Source: Alisma plantago-aquatica
Taxonomy: Eukaryota > Streptophyta > Magnoliopsida > Alismatales > Alismataceae
Length of the DNA: 64,000 nucleotides
Assembly (NCBI GenBank): GCA_963693085.1
Contig: OY856409.1
Span: forward strand, 1,339,607,415-1,339,671,414
Direction of reading: 5' to 3'
The notes beneath the pieces were generated by a model. It had not been told where the DNA came from. It worked only from the letters and a program-made list of their open reading frames with translations, and searched no databases. This document shows positions 1-10,952 of this stretch, in pieces. The stretch's first letter is position 1, and each line of letters opens with the position of its first letter. Position numbers and translations under genes: made by a program.

Positions 1-1
1 G

Positions 2-1883
2 TCTAAGAAGTACATGCATTCTGTGAAGAGGTGTGGTTGTGGAGCCATGATCCGGTTCATACTGGATAAGTCCTCATCCATGTGGGTCGTGACTGCCTTT
101 GTTGAGGAACACAACTACGATCTTGTTGACGATGCTCATCTCTGTTACCTGAAGTGTAACTCATCTCTTGATGAAACTCAAAAAGAGATCCTTTCTTCCA
201 TGAGCCAAACTAACATACCTGTATCGAGACAAATTGCATTGATAACATCTGAGTCTGGCGGCTATGAAAATCTGACATTTACCAGCAGACAAGCTCATGG
301 ACACATCAATAGTAAGAGGAAAGAGTCAGCCAAATACGACATCGACATGGTTTTGGATCACTTTGCTAGGTTTAAGGTCCTTGATCCGAAATTCTTCTAT
401 ACCTACCAACATGATCCTGATTGCTACTTGACTCATCTGTTTTGGGCTGATCCTGTCTCTGTTGAAGACTACGGGTTGTTCGGCGATGCGATTGTGTTTG
501 ACACCACCTACCGCACCAATAAGTATTCAATGGTTTTTGGAATGTTTGGTGGTGTTGATCACCATCGCAAGATAATGTTGTTTGCTTCAACTTTGTTGGT
601 CGATGAGAAGTACAACTCCTTTGTCTGGGTTTTCAAGCAGTACATACTTTGTTTTGGAAAAGAGTCAGTTTTTATCATAACTGATCAGGACCCTGCTATG
701 AATGCTACTATCATTACAGTTTTTCCAAATTGCAAGAATCGCTTCTGCAACTAGCACATTCTACATATGCTTCCCTCTAAGCTCGGTGGTGTTCCTAACA
801 AGGACCACATCATAAGCTCCTTGAATGATTGCATGTGGAACGTGGATGATGTCGAAATTTTTGAAGAGAGGTGGGATTCTGTAGTTCAAGAGAATGATCT
901 ATTTTCCATTACTTGGCTTTCTGATATGTATGCAATGTGTTGGGATTGGGTTCCATGCTATATGCAGTCTTCTTTCTTTGCGGGCATGAGGACAACTCAA
1001 AGGAGTGAGAGCCTAAATGCGTTCATTAGAAACCATGTGAATAGTAGGAAGACTCTCTTTGAACTTGCATGTTCCTTGGAGACTGCTTACTCTCATGTGC
1101 GGGAGATTGAAAATTTCAAAGACTTTGACGACAAGTATAGTAACCTCCCTTTGTCATCATTGTGGTCTCTGGAGGAGCAAATGAGAGGTATACACACCAA
1201 GTCCATCTTTAAGATCTTTCAGTCTGAGGTTCATCAAAGCATGGTCTACAATGTAAAGGAAGCTTCAGAAGAAGGTGTCTTTGAGGTGTATCATGTCGGT
1301 GGCCTTGGATCTCCCCATTTCTTGAAGAAAGAGTCATCTAAGGAGATTGCTTCATGCAATTGCTTCATGTTGGAATTCAAAGGTATCCCTTGCAGGAACA
1401 TCCTGTCTTATTTGAAGAGCCATGACTTTTGCACTCTTCCCGAGCCATACATACTGAAGAGGTGGATCAAAGGGTATAGAGAACACCCTTTGATTTTATG
1501 GCAAATCATCAGTTAAACATCCATCCAATGGGAGGACACTTCAGCTTGTTTCTTCCTGCAATTCGATTGTCAACATAGCGTGTAGGAACAATGCTATAGA
1601 TCTTTGCCATGAAAAACTATTAGCTTTACAAAAGGAGCTCTTAGACATGGATCTCACTGATACTGGTGCAGGTGCTGGTGTAAGCGCTTCTAATACAACT
1701 TTTTCTTCTACTGTCAAGGTCCATATCCCTAGTATTTGCAAAACTAAGGGGAGACCTAGATCGATCGATGTGAGGTTTAAATCTGGAGTTGAGATTGCCC
1801 AATCTAAAAGAGAGAGGCGATGCAAGAATTGCCTAGAGTTTTGGGTTAACCATGATAGCAGGAACTGCCCTATGAAGAAGTAG
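2..1883 (+). pseudogene. FAR1/FHY3-type MULE transposase, 5'-truncated by the window, decayed
   Basis: Relative of FAR1/FHY3 and of the MULE transposases from which they derive; a nuclear DNA-binding transposase. The window opens inside the FAR1 zinc domain (KRCGCGAM ... VEEHNYDLV, where the family usually has HNH). A MULE transposase core follows at about 450-760, with acidic residues in VFDTTYRTN and ITDQD. A SWIM-type finger lies at about 1350-1410 (SCNCFMLEFKGIPCRNIL; the usual His is Asn). Bases 2-1516 are one frame broken only by TAG at 752-754, where the family has Trp before HI. A frameshift near 1500 then moves the frame; 1503-1883 stays open and ends in a GRPR and CKNC...NCP tail typical of the family. 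It converges on the minus-strand Ulp1/plant-mobile-domain gene. The class is clear; whether it is a MULE or a domesticated FRS gene rests on the neighbour. Confidence 0.85.
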
Positions 1884-2596
1884 TCCATTCTCTAGGGATA
1901 CTCTTTCTGGACTTTGTGTTGTTGCTGTTTGCTGCTCAACGATTATCTCTGGTGTTTCTCATGTGGTCTGTTGATGTTGGACGTGTATATATGTTATCTC
2001 ATCTTGCTGCTACTATTTTCTATTCTTTCAAGCTGCTGGTGCTGCTAGCTAATCCTTCTTTTCTACTGCTGTTGTTGATTTGGGGAGCATCCTGGTGCTG
2101 CTAAGTGTGTTGATCTTTTTTCTATTATCATGCGGTTGGGAGCTGTTGCTGCTACTGCTATTGATGGATGGCTGTCTTTTTTAGTGGAGTTTGTAGTAGA
2201 TTAGTGCGTGAGTGAGGCATATTCAAATCTGTAATGGGTTGTTCTTTTTATGTAGTTTTGTAAAAGTGATTTTGTAACCCTCCATGTATTTCACTTGTGT
2301 TTGTAATCTATTTGTGTGTTACCTTGAGCTCCAACATCTGTACGTATACTTTGAATATGTTACAAAGAATCTATTTTGATCAGATGTTACTCTTTTAAAG
2401 AATATGTGTTTCTCTTCGTGTGTAATGGATACTCTTTTCTTCTGAAATACCTACATTTTTGGATTAGTACAGTTACTTTCATGTTTGTTCAGTTACTTAC
2501 AAAATGTCAGTTTGCTACTATGTGGATCACATACATTGGTTTCGTGTTTTTGACAAACCTTCATCCACAAGAGTTACTTTACAAAGTACAATAGTT
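1884..2596. other. Gene-free spacer downstream of the FAR1-type gene
   Basis: T-rich DNA with no coding signal I can support. The short reading frames here are low-complexity. It would contain the 3' UTR of the FAR1-type gene and leads into the 21-bp repeat array. Confidence 0.5.
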
Positions 2597-3640
2597 ATTT
2601 TTTGAATGCTAGAGTTACTTTTTATATTGTCACAGTTACTCTTAGTGTTGTCACAGTTACTCTTAGTGCTCTTACAATTACTCTTAGTGCTCTTACAATT
2701 ACTCTTAGTGCTCTTACAGTTACTCTTAGTGCTTTTATAGTTACCTTATGGATTACGAGTTCACCACTCTTCTTTTTCAGTGAGTTCTGATACAGTTACC
2801 GTTTTTTTGGAATCGAAAACTTGCTCTCATGCTCGTACAGTTACACAAACCTTCATCCACAAAGTTACTTTATAAAGTACAACAATTACTTTTTAAATGC
2901 TAGAGTTACTTTTCATATTGTCATAGTTACTCTTAGTGTTGTCACAGTTACTCTTAGTGCTCTTACAGTTACTCTTAGTGCTCTTACAGTTACTCTTAGT
3001 GCTCTTATAGTTACTTTTAGTGCTTTTATAGTTACCTTATGTATTATGAGTTCACCACTCTTCTTTGTCAGTGAGTTCTGATACAGTTACCATTTTTTTG
3101 GAATCAAATAATTTCTCTCATGCTCGTACAGTTACACAAACCTTCATCCACAAAGAGTTACTTTACAAAGTACAACAATTACTTTTTGAACGCTAGAGTT
3201 ACTTTTTATATTGTCACAGTTACTCTTAGTGTTGTCACAGTTACTCTTAGTGCTCTTATAGTTACTCATAGTGCTCTTATAGTTACCTTATGGATTACGA
3301 GTTCACCACTCTTCTTTGTCAGTGAGTTCTGATACAGTTACCATTTTTTTGGAATCGAACACTTGCTCTCATGATCATACAGTTACACAAACCTTCATCC
3401 ATAAGAGTTACTTTACAAAGTACAACAGTTATTTTTTGAACGCTAGAGTTACTTTTTATATTGTCACAGTTACTTTTTATATTGTTTTTGTGATATGTGT
3501 TTTACCTCTCTATTTTTAGAGTTACTCTTACAAAGTATAAGAGTTACTCCTTTGAATCAAAGGGTTTCTTTTCTAGACTATCACAGTTACTCTTAGTGTT
3601 CTTATAATTACTCTATGGGTTACAATATCATCATCACTCT
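2597..3640. repeat. 21-bp tandem repeats with GTTACT core, in higher-order units of about 250-290 bp
   Basis: The core unit is close to AGTTACTCTTAGTGCTCTTAC, repeated several times per block. Blocks starting near 2597, 2897, 3187 and 3437 each begin with a diverged leader (AATGCTAGAGTTACTTTT) and end with a stretch containing TTCACCACTCTTCTTT. The array lies between the convergent FAR1-type and Ulp1-type genes. The reading frames across it (VTLSALTVTLSAL) are repeat artefacts. Related GTTACT arrays occur at 5290-5560 and 18700-18860. Confidence 0.85.
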
Positions 3641-3914
3641 TCCTCTTGAGTTACTTTATTTTTTGGCATGCTAACTGAAAGTATATATATCTTCATACAA
3701 AACCACAACAGTTGTACATTCAAGAACACGACACTCAAAGCATAAAACATTATATATTAAACCCATAAATACTCGTATTTACAATATGATTGAGATCAAA
3801 TGTATTTTTCAGGCTTTTTGTAGCACACAAGTAAATGTATCTCACAATGGTTACACATCAGAACTCCAGAAGAAAATTGTTCAAATTTTACATTTCAATT
3901 AATAATTCAGTATT
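3641..3914. other. AT-rich 3' flank of the Ulp1-type gene
   Basis: No coding signal. It presumably holds the 3' UTR of the minus-strand gene that ends at 3915. Confidence 0.4.
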
Positions 3915-5035
3915 TCAGCTAGAATTCAACCATCTATCTAGGCTTGAAACATCTTCATCCTCTGCGCTCTTTTCTTCATGCACTTCTGCACCTGCTGCTT
4001 CATTCTGCTCTACTTCTTGCCGCTTCTGACCTTCATCTTCTTCTCCCTTGTTCTCCTCAGATGGACCTTCTTTGATGTCTTCATTTTCATCCTTTTCATC
4101 TGCTTGTACAGGCTGCAACTGCCCCCTTGCCATCATTCTCTAAAAAATATCAGCCCTTATTGTCGGCATGTCCTTGCAGGTGAAGTCCATATGTTTTTCA
4201 TTGACCAGGCATTCTAGGTACTTCATGAAGAAGTTCCCATAGTCAAGTGATTCTTCTTCCTGCTGTGGGCACATCGGGTATTCCCATTCCCACTGCGACA
4301 ATTGGCTTCCTTTTTTCGGTGCACCCCTAAAGAATTCGTGCACAATACCCACCTGCACTAAAAAAACACAACTTTTATTAATCATCAATCAATGAACATT
4401 AATCCCATCAATCCACTACTAATATAGTTACTTTTTATAGATCACTTACCCATCTAAGGAATTCCTTTCTTGACTTGCTATTTCCACTCATCGAGTGATA
4501 AGACTGGTGTGCTCCATCCCTAAATCTTACTTCATACAAGTGCCAGTGGCTGTCGTTGTTTAGTATGGTGAACACCAAGTCCATTGTGTCCCAATCTTTC
4601 AATGGAATGTTAAAGAGTGGAGATAGCATGTCAATCTGCTCCAGGGTGATGTTCTCAACATCAAATGCAAGTTTCTACTGCAAATGTAGAATTTGAAAAT
4701 GCACATCTATAAGTTTCAATTTGTGTATCTATTTTTGTTTTTTGATGTAATTTTGTATACCAATTTTGTTTTTCTTACAGGAGCATAAGTGCTCATGCAG
4801 TGCCACATCAAACCCTTCTTCCTCCGCTTGCTTGTGCTCGCCTTGAGCATCTCCACAAAGCAGTCCAAAACTTGAAAAAACCACAAGCTTTCTTGTTTAG
4901 CAATCCAAATTGTATGTTTCAAAGAGTTACACTACATTCTTATTTCTTACAGGTGATTGCATCATCTGATCTTTGTACAGGAGGGTAGAGAGGTCCTCCC
5001 CCGTGCACCAAGTGTCATCACTGAATCTCCATTCT
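3915..5035 (-). pseudogene. Ulp1-like (C48) protease domain and acidic tail: 3' exons of the MULE-borne gene
   Basis: Several minus-strand exons resemble the SUMO-protease (Ulp1/SENP) fold. In gene order they are: SDDTWCTGEDLSTLLYKDQ at about 5030-4965; LDCFVEMLK...KRRKKGLMWH near 4880-4800; NNDSHWHLYEVRF...YHSMSG at about 4560-4470, ending in a GTAAGT donor; then VGIVHEFF...CPQQEEESLDYGNFFMKYLE from about 4358, after an acceptor. The family His (SHWHL) and the Gln of PQQ are kept. The catalytic Asp is His (YHSM for YDSM) and the catalytic Cys is Tyr (DYG for DCG), so no protease activity is expected. An in-frame TAG at 4142-4140 separates the domain from an acidic 73-residue tail ending at 3915. 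Exon borders are inferred. Confidence 0.75.
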
Positions 5036-5289
5036 CATTTTGACCTGCCAATCATTTTTATAGATGTTATACATATGAGTTAGATATTGAATAAGTAATG
5101 TTTTATCTTTGTACACTTGACAAAATAACCAATTTTCTTACATTTCTTATATGTTGTCCAAGTGATGGATAATTTCCCTAGTTTCTTTTGTTTTGAAATG
5201 CTCAAAACCAATGAAATTTGACAACTTGTGCTGACAACAACAAAAGAGCAGTCCATGTTAGAATCAATCTTCATTTTCCACAAGTTACA

Positions 5290-5560
5290 CAATGTTGATA
5301 TGTCGCATAGTTACTCTAGACTATTGTATAGTTACTCTTTATGTTCCTGCAGTTACTCTACTAATTCACACAATTACTCTAGACTATCATATAGTTACTC
5401 TTTATATTCCTACAATTACTCTTCTATATCACACAATTACTCTACTAATTCACACAGTTACTCTAGACTATCGTATAGTTACTCTTTATATTCCTACAGT
5501 TACTCTTCTATATCACACAGTTACTCTACTATATCAAATAGTTACTCAAGTACTGATATA
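5290..5560. repeat. Second GTTACTCT tandem array inside the Ulp1-type gene
   Basis: About a dozen copies of a roughly 21-bp unit with core AGTTACTCT, grouped into higher-order units (CTAGACTATCRTATAGTTAC, then TTTATATTCCTAC, then TTCTATATCACAC). It lies between the coiled-coil and protease exons, so it would be intronic on the minus strand. The core matches the array at 2597-3640. Confidence 0.8.
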
Positions 5561-5657
5561 TTTGAAAGGAGATGCATACTTACCTTTTCCTCCCTCCTTT
5601 TCTTTACGCTCTTCTCTATGCTCCCTATTATGTGTTGTTCCATCTTCTTCCTCTTTG

Positions 5658-6380
5658 TCAACCTTTTTCTGGGCTCCTCCTTCTGCCGTTCTTCTTCTTA
5701 GATTTTTTTTTCTTTGGTTGTTCCCTTATTTCTTCTTGGTTCTTTTCTTCTGCATCTCGTGCAAACTTTCCTTGGTTAGAACTATCAACTGCTTTTTCTT
5801 TCTTCTTCTCCCCTTCATCACCAGTTTTCTTACCATCATTCTCATATTCTGATTCCTTCTCTTCCACATACTTTCTTCTCAGGCTCAACCTGCCTCGTTT
5901 CCTCAGTGTGTCGTCCTCTTTGTCCGCCGTATCGAAATCCTTCTTGTGAAGCACATCTGACCTATCTTTGGGTTCATCAACATTCACTGAGGCAAACCCC
6001 TCTACAAATTGTTCGAACCCACTGGTAGGTGATTGTGCTTTGTCACCTTCATCTCCCCACTTTCTCTTTAAATTTTTATTTTCCTCTTCTAGCTCGGCTA
6101 TCCTTTTTTCTAGCCGTTTCTTCTCCATCTGCAGGTCAGTGAATGCCTCAACAACTATTTTTGTGCAGATCTCCTTCTGCATCTTTAGCTCCTCCTCCAG
6201 TATGTGGATTCTTCTCTCCAGGGTGGAGTTCTCAGCAGTCACTCCTTTTTTGATGATCGGCTTTGCTGACGCCTTATCTGCCGTTGGCTTACTTTTTGCC
6301 CTTTTTTCCGCAAGGTAGTAGGGCATGTCCTTCATTGTTCTTGCAACTCGCCAATCATCTCCATGGTCTAGCTTCATCCT
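5658..6380 (-). pseudogene. Coiled-coil and charged middle exon of the Ulp1/plant-mobile-domain gene
   Basis: About 239 open codons on the minus strand. The N-terminal part has LERRIHILEEELKMQKEI and LEKRIAELEEENKNLKRK, clear leucine-heptad coiled coil. It then becomes very rich in Lys and Glu, ending in basic runs (KKKKSKKKNGRRR) that look like nuclear localisation signals. It lies between the mobile-domain exons upstream and the Ulp1 domain downstream, the usual order in plant PMD-Ulp1 transposon genes. The exon itself is intact; I mark it pseudogene because other exons carry stops and an insertion. The function is unknown beyond a probable structural or dimerisation role. Confidence 0.6.
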
Positions 6381-6478
6381 TTGACAAACTTGTCCAAAAA
6401 AAATGTGTCACAATGCAAACATGTAGGATTATGTTGTATATTAGCTTTTGTAAAAAAGAAGAAACATTCTTACATCCT

Positions 6479-7407
6479 TAGGGTCCACAACTCCTAAATC
6501 CATCAATTTCTCGACGGGCGTAGCCCACTTCTTTATCCTTGGCTTGGCATCAAGGAAGGTTGGCTTTGCCATGTTCTCCATCTCATATGCCCAAACCTGC
6601 ATGTAATAGAGAGAAAATATAATGCATATGTAACTGCCCCCTAGTCATTATTGTAACAATGTAGATGGAAATAATTTTGTTCACTTATACATAGGCACAT
6701 CACACACCCTATTGTGTAGAGGGTGGTTTTCTCTTTCTTCCCTTTCCTCCTCATCTGGACATTCTCCTTCAGCATCTTCATATTCTTGAAGATACTCCCA
6801 TGCACCAGCTTTGCCAAATTCATCTGCCTAGTGGTAGTAACATCATCTAGGCAGTGCATTATGTAGATTGGTGTGCAATAGCTGGTGTCTGGGAGTAGGA
6901 ATGTTGCCAGTATGTGCAACATCCACACACGACACATGTTCTGATAGTCCGCTGGATCGTCGGTCTTGGCATATTCTAACCAAAGCTTTGATAAGTTGTC
7001 CCTGTGCATGACATCCTTTTCCCTTAACCTCTTTGAGGTCTCACCTTCATTGCCCTGTTTACATGTCGCCCTGGCAAACTGTTGCCATATTGAGCTCACT
7101 ATATCAGAATTTTTCCTAGATATTATATCCATACCTTTGCCGGGGATACCTAGAATTACCCCCACATCCTCAACGGTCATCCTTCTTTCTACCCCTTTGG
7201 CTAGCAAAAACCTGTCATCGTCTACATATCTATCTATTAAATCTTCCAAAAGGCCTATGTCAACCATAAGATTCAGCATCTTTATCATGTTTGCAAAGGC
7301 CGTCGATCTCATCATTTTAAGTTGATTACTTATAAACACCACACTGTTGCTAGTGGTGATGTAGCTCTTTATGTGATACTTGTGGTACATCCTTTTGATT
7401 CCCACTG
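6479..7407 (-). pseudogene. Plant-mobile-domain-like exons of the same gene
   Basis: Two minus-strand exons. The first starts at about 7407 after an acceptor (TATGTTTGCAG) and reads VGIKRMYHKYHIKSY...FANMIKMLNLMVDIGLLEDLIDRYVD...VEDVGVILGIPGKGMD...LADLAK-like text to about 6680, the helical layout seen in plant mobile domain (PMD, aminotransferase-like) proteins. The second (about 6597-6479) reads VWAYEMENMAKPTF...PRIKKW; WAYE and PR..W are hallmarks of that domain. A preceding intron, about 7616-7408, has a GTAAGC donor. PMD proteins act in transposon silencing or are carried by transposons; here linkage to Ulp1 and FAR1-type genes favours a transposon passenger. The domain call rests on motifs read by eye. 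Confidence 0.6.
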
Positions 7408-7901
7408 CAAACATATCAAAACTCACTCTTAGGTTTTTTTAATTACTTCTTAGTCAGTCAAGTTACTCTTAAATTTTCACAATTCATTATACGTGGTAGG
7501 TTGATCACATTTTTAAAGCTAACTGTTTATTTTGTAACAACAATTTAATAAACTGCAAGTAAGTATCCTATGAGAGTAACAACAAATTAACACAATTATA
7601 AATCCATACAAGCTTACCTTCATATGTCTTTCCTTTCCCCTTTTCTGTTGATGAATCCTCCAGATTCACTCTCTCAGTCGCCAATTCTAGGAATTTTGTG
7701 CCACATATCGACTGATCTACCCTTGCTTTGGTTTACTTTAAGTATCTCTTCCGTTTCATATAAATAATACTTTACTAGTTCTAATTACCCTAGTTTTCAG
7801 TTTATTTGATCTTATCCCCCCTTACTCACTTTTCTTTATCCCTGCAGATCACTCTCAACCATCCGATCGAGATCCAACAGTTCCTTTTCATCCAACCAAT
7901 T

Positions 7902-8115
7902 GGTCTTGACCACCATTCAGTCTTGATCCATTCGGTTTCATCCTTTCGGTCTTGACCTCATTCGATCTTGACCTCCATTCGGTCTCGACCTCATTCGGTC
8001 TTGACCTCCATTCGGTCTCGACCTCATTCGGTCTCGACCTCATTCGGTCTCGACCACCATTCGGTCTCGACCTCATTCGGTCTCGACCTCATTCGGTCCT
8101 GACCTCACTCGGTTT
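7902..8115. repeat. Minisatellite of GGTC-NN-GACC palindromes in the 5' LTR
   Basis: About ten copies of CATTCGGTCTCGACCTC (about 17 bp, TC or TT in the centre) in tandem. Each holds a GGTC..GACC inverted half-site pair. The equivalent array in the 3' LTR is at about 15461-15740 and has a different copy order. Confidence 0.85.
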
Positions 8116-9334
8116 TAGCCTCTCAGTTTGTTTTCTCAATCACAAGACCGCAAGCATCTGACGTCATCAGATCATGAATCAACAGTCTGGATTTCATTTG
8201 CCCATTCGGTCTGCCTTATCGGTTTGCACCTTTGACTGCTCTCACGGTCTCAAGATTGTGAGAGTCCTCACGGCTTCAAGACCATGAGAACTCTCACGAT
8301 CCCAAGACCGCAAGGAACCACAACCACCCATAGCAACCGTTCTTCATCGCCTGGACCAGCACACCTGCGCCTGCCAGAACAATGCCACCGTGTTCTCTTC
8401 CACCTGCAAATCACCAGCACCATCACAGAGACCTGCAAACCACATTGTCCTCTTCCATCTTGGCTCCCAGCAGTGCATGCGACCTGCCCACCACCGCTGT
8501 CCACGACGGTCACACTTGCCACGACCACGTGCGTCGTCTTCCTCACCAACAGCAGCAACGATCTGCGGTGTCTCCTCTCCGTGCCGATCACGTTTCAACA
8601 GCAGTGCCATAGCACAAGCAGCGCCGCCACCATCCGAGTTCATCACCAGCTCTAGGTCGCACCACCGTCGACATCCACAGCGCAACACCCCCCTCAACGT
8701 TGCAACTTCCGCTGCTTGGTCTTTGGCCTCCACACCACCGTATCCGAGACCGATCAGATACAAGCACCCGAATATGTTTGGACAATGGTGAGAATGCAAG
8801 ACCAGACCGAGAGAAACCTCTCAGTTTCCCAAACCGATAGGACGGAAGCCCAAGATCGACGCCCCTGTAAGACCGTTTGAGGAGGAAGGACCGAACGGAG
8901 AGGAAGACCGTGAGGACCGTGAGACCCCAAACCGCTAGACCAAGAACGCTGCTGATCGCGTGATCTAAGACCGTGAAGGCTGAGGATCGAAGACCGGTTG
9001 GAAGGCAAGCGCCAAGACCATTTAGATCACCTGACCTAAGACCGTGAAGAGCGCACGATAGTTTGGATGCATGCGCAAGACCGTGAAGAAGAGACCGATG
9101 CAGATGCAAACCGAGAGAACGCAATACTCAAAACCGTGAGGGTTTATCAGTTTCCCAAACCGAATAGAGACCAAAACCGAATAAGAAAGGCTGGAAACCG
9201 AGAGACCAAAACCGAATAAGCAAAGGCTGGAAACCAAATAGACCAAAGTCATGCACAAAGTGTGACTCCTTGGCCCAAGACATTTTGGGCAATTTGCAGA
9301 TCTAACCCAATCCGCCCAAAACACATGCCAAGCC

Positions 9335-9343
9335 TATAAATAG
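9335..9343 (+). promoter_or_regulatory. TATA box of the 5' LTR
   Basis: TATAAATAG in the context AAGCCTATAAATAGAAGGG, conserved in the 3' LTR at 16945-16953. It is the best candidate core promoter for the retrotransposon RNA, giving a start near 9365 and a long R-U5. Confidence 0.65.
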
Positions 9344-10745
9344 AAGGGTAGATGCATGGTCTTGGACATCTATCTCACCACGGCCAAAGGTTTCCGAACT
9401 GGGAACAGATCCGAAAGGTTGCTCCACTACCATCTCACCTGCACCATTGTTCTACTATCACTCCACCTCATTCTACCCGTACAATCCCGGAGGTAGACAC
9501 GAGGATCGAGGCGGAGAGACGCATGTCATCGACCACGACGGAGCAGTCCCAGAGACTGCGACGATCTACACCGGGCTGTTACAGATTTACTCTTCTGCTC
9601 CGACGATGCTTTCTCTCTCTCTCTTCTCTTTCTTTGTTGCTCCCTCTATGAGGAGCGAGTAGTTTCATCCACTGGGGCGCGGGGACTAGCCCCGCTGCCC
9701 ATGCTTTGTAATATGTGCTAAAAGATGTTATCTTTCCGATTCAATACTAAATCATTTCATACATGCTTGAATGTTGGCCGCATTCTTGTATGCATCTATT
9801 GTCTTTCGTTGTGGTTTGTCTACGACTGCTCTTGGGACTCGAATACCGATTAGGTGTTGGTTTCTAGTGTGTGTATCCACCGCGCATCCATTTCGGTATC
9901 TAGGAACGCTTCCCGAGGGATGGAGTAAACTCACCTCCATCGTTGCACTTCCTCACTATGAAATGGAATTAGTTGACGTACAGAAGTGCAACCTTGATGG
10001 GTTGAGGAACACGTTCTACAGATGGAGTGGTGCAAGGTATTTGACCATTCGTCCGGGAATGGCTGACATTGCAACACTCCCACGTTTCTCATAGCTATGT
10101 CCTCGAAAGAGGGATAGTCTATAAGGATACTAATCGAATTGATGATTATCGCTCGCTTGTTAGTTTTTTGATGCACGTTTTACGAGGTTGAGTAAGGTTC
10201 TATCTTCAGAGGCTACATCTCTTCATTGACATGTAGATATGTACCAGATGAGGGTTACTCAACCCATGAAGGATGTGTGCATTACTCTTGTCCTATAAGA
10301 CATCAGTATTGTATAACATCCATGTATCTTGCTATGATTGGTATAGGTACAATACATGTGTAGTGGTGGTGAATACCCGCATCACCCCAGTGACCCATCA
10401 TCATTTGGTAATCTTAGATTTTAATCCTCAAACTAGTTTTATTCTTGCCTTTACTTTTGCATGTTTAAGTTAAATAACTCAAATCAAACTTTTGGTCTTA
10501 GATGATTGACTTAGATCGATACAAAACGAGAAAAAGACACTCAGATTCTTAACGTTGTCCTTTCGGTTTGATCCCAAATCTGTACTATGATAAGGCTTCT
10601 ACACTCTTGTGGGGTTGGAGCATTTATCTAGCACCAACTGTAGGTAAACCTAGAGAGAACATCAACTCTCTAGGGTTTTTGGTGCACATTAGGACTTCCA
10701 TTGGAAGAGCAATCTTTTAGTGTAATTTCTAGCTCCATCAAAAAA

Positions 10746-10763
10746 TGGCGTCGTTGCTGGGGA
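10746..10763 (+). other. Primer-binding site, tRNA-Asp type
   Basis: TGGCGTCGTTGCTGGGGA begins 5 bp after the 5' LTR. It matches the plant tRNA-Asp 3'-end complement (TGGCGCCGTTGCCGGGGA) except at two C-to-T changes. This class of primer site is typical of Athila/Tat Ty3-Gypsy elements. Confidence 0.85.
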
Positions 10764-10952
10764 CAACAGTGTAAGAATCGTCTTTTTCAAATTTCGTGTC
10801 AATTTAGGTTTCTCTAGGGTTTTTCATTTTCTCTTCAAAAAAAAAACCTAAAAAAAGTGAAGGACTTAATCTTGCATATCCTCTTGGATTTGAAGTGGTT
10901 GGTTAAACTTGATAAACTCATTCTTTGATTTCAGGTACCAACTCTCTTCAAA

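Larger units (their letters stand above)
7649..10740 (+). repeat. 5' LTR of the LARD-like element
   Basis: Starts TGATGAATCC, ends CTCCATCA just before the primer site. It aligns with 15211-18363 over its whole length, with many substitutions and small indels, so the insertion is not recent. It contains a GGTC-NN-GACC minisatellite, a TATA box and a long GC-richer stretch (8200-9650) full of AAGACCG/CGGTCT. The frames in that stretch are not supported as genes. Confidence 0.9.

Noticed and set aside
2602..3519. Plus-strand frames reading VTLSALTVTLSAL, like a repeat protein
   Set aside because: They follow a 21-bp tandem repeat, so any frame without a stop in the unit stays open. There is no independent coding evidence.
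5228..5949. Plus-strand frames with SYSRLSYSYSLYSYSYS and phenylalanine/serine-rich text
   Set aside because: Complement of the repeat array and of the Lys/Glu-rich coiled-coil exon; shadows of the minus-strand gene.
7888..8161. Possible CRISPR-like array of regular short repeats
   Set aside because: Units are contiguous at about 17 bp with no unique spacers, inside a plant LTR; a minisatellite.
8268..9124. Several overlapping frames of 80-180 codons in the LARD LTR (repeated at 15856-16755)
   Set aside because: Open in many frames at once because the stretch is GC-rich with few stops. Both LTRs carry them with indels, and no motif is recognisable.
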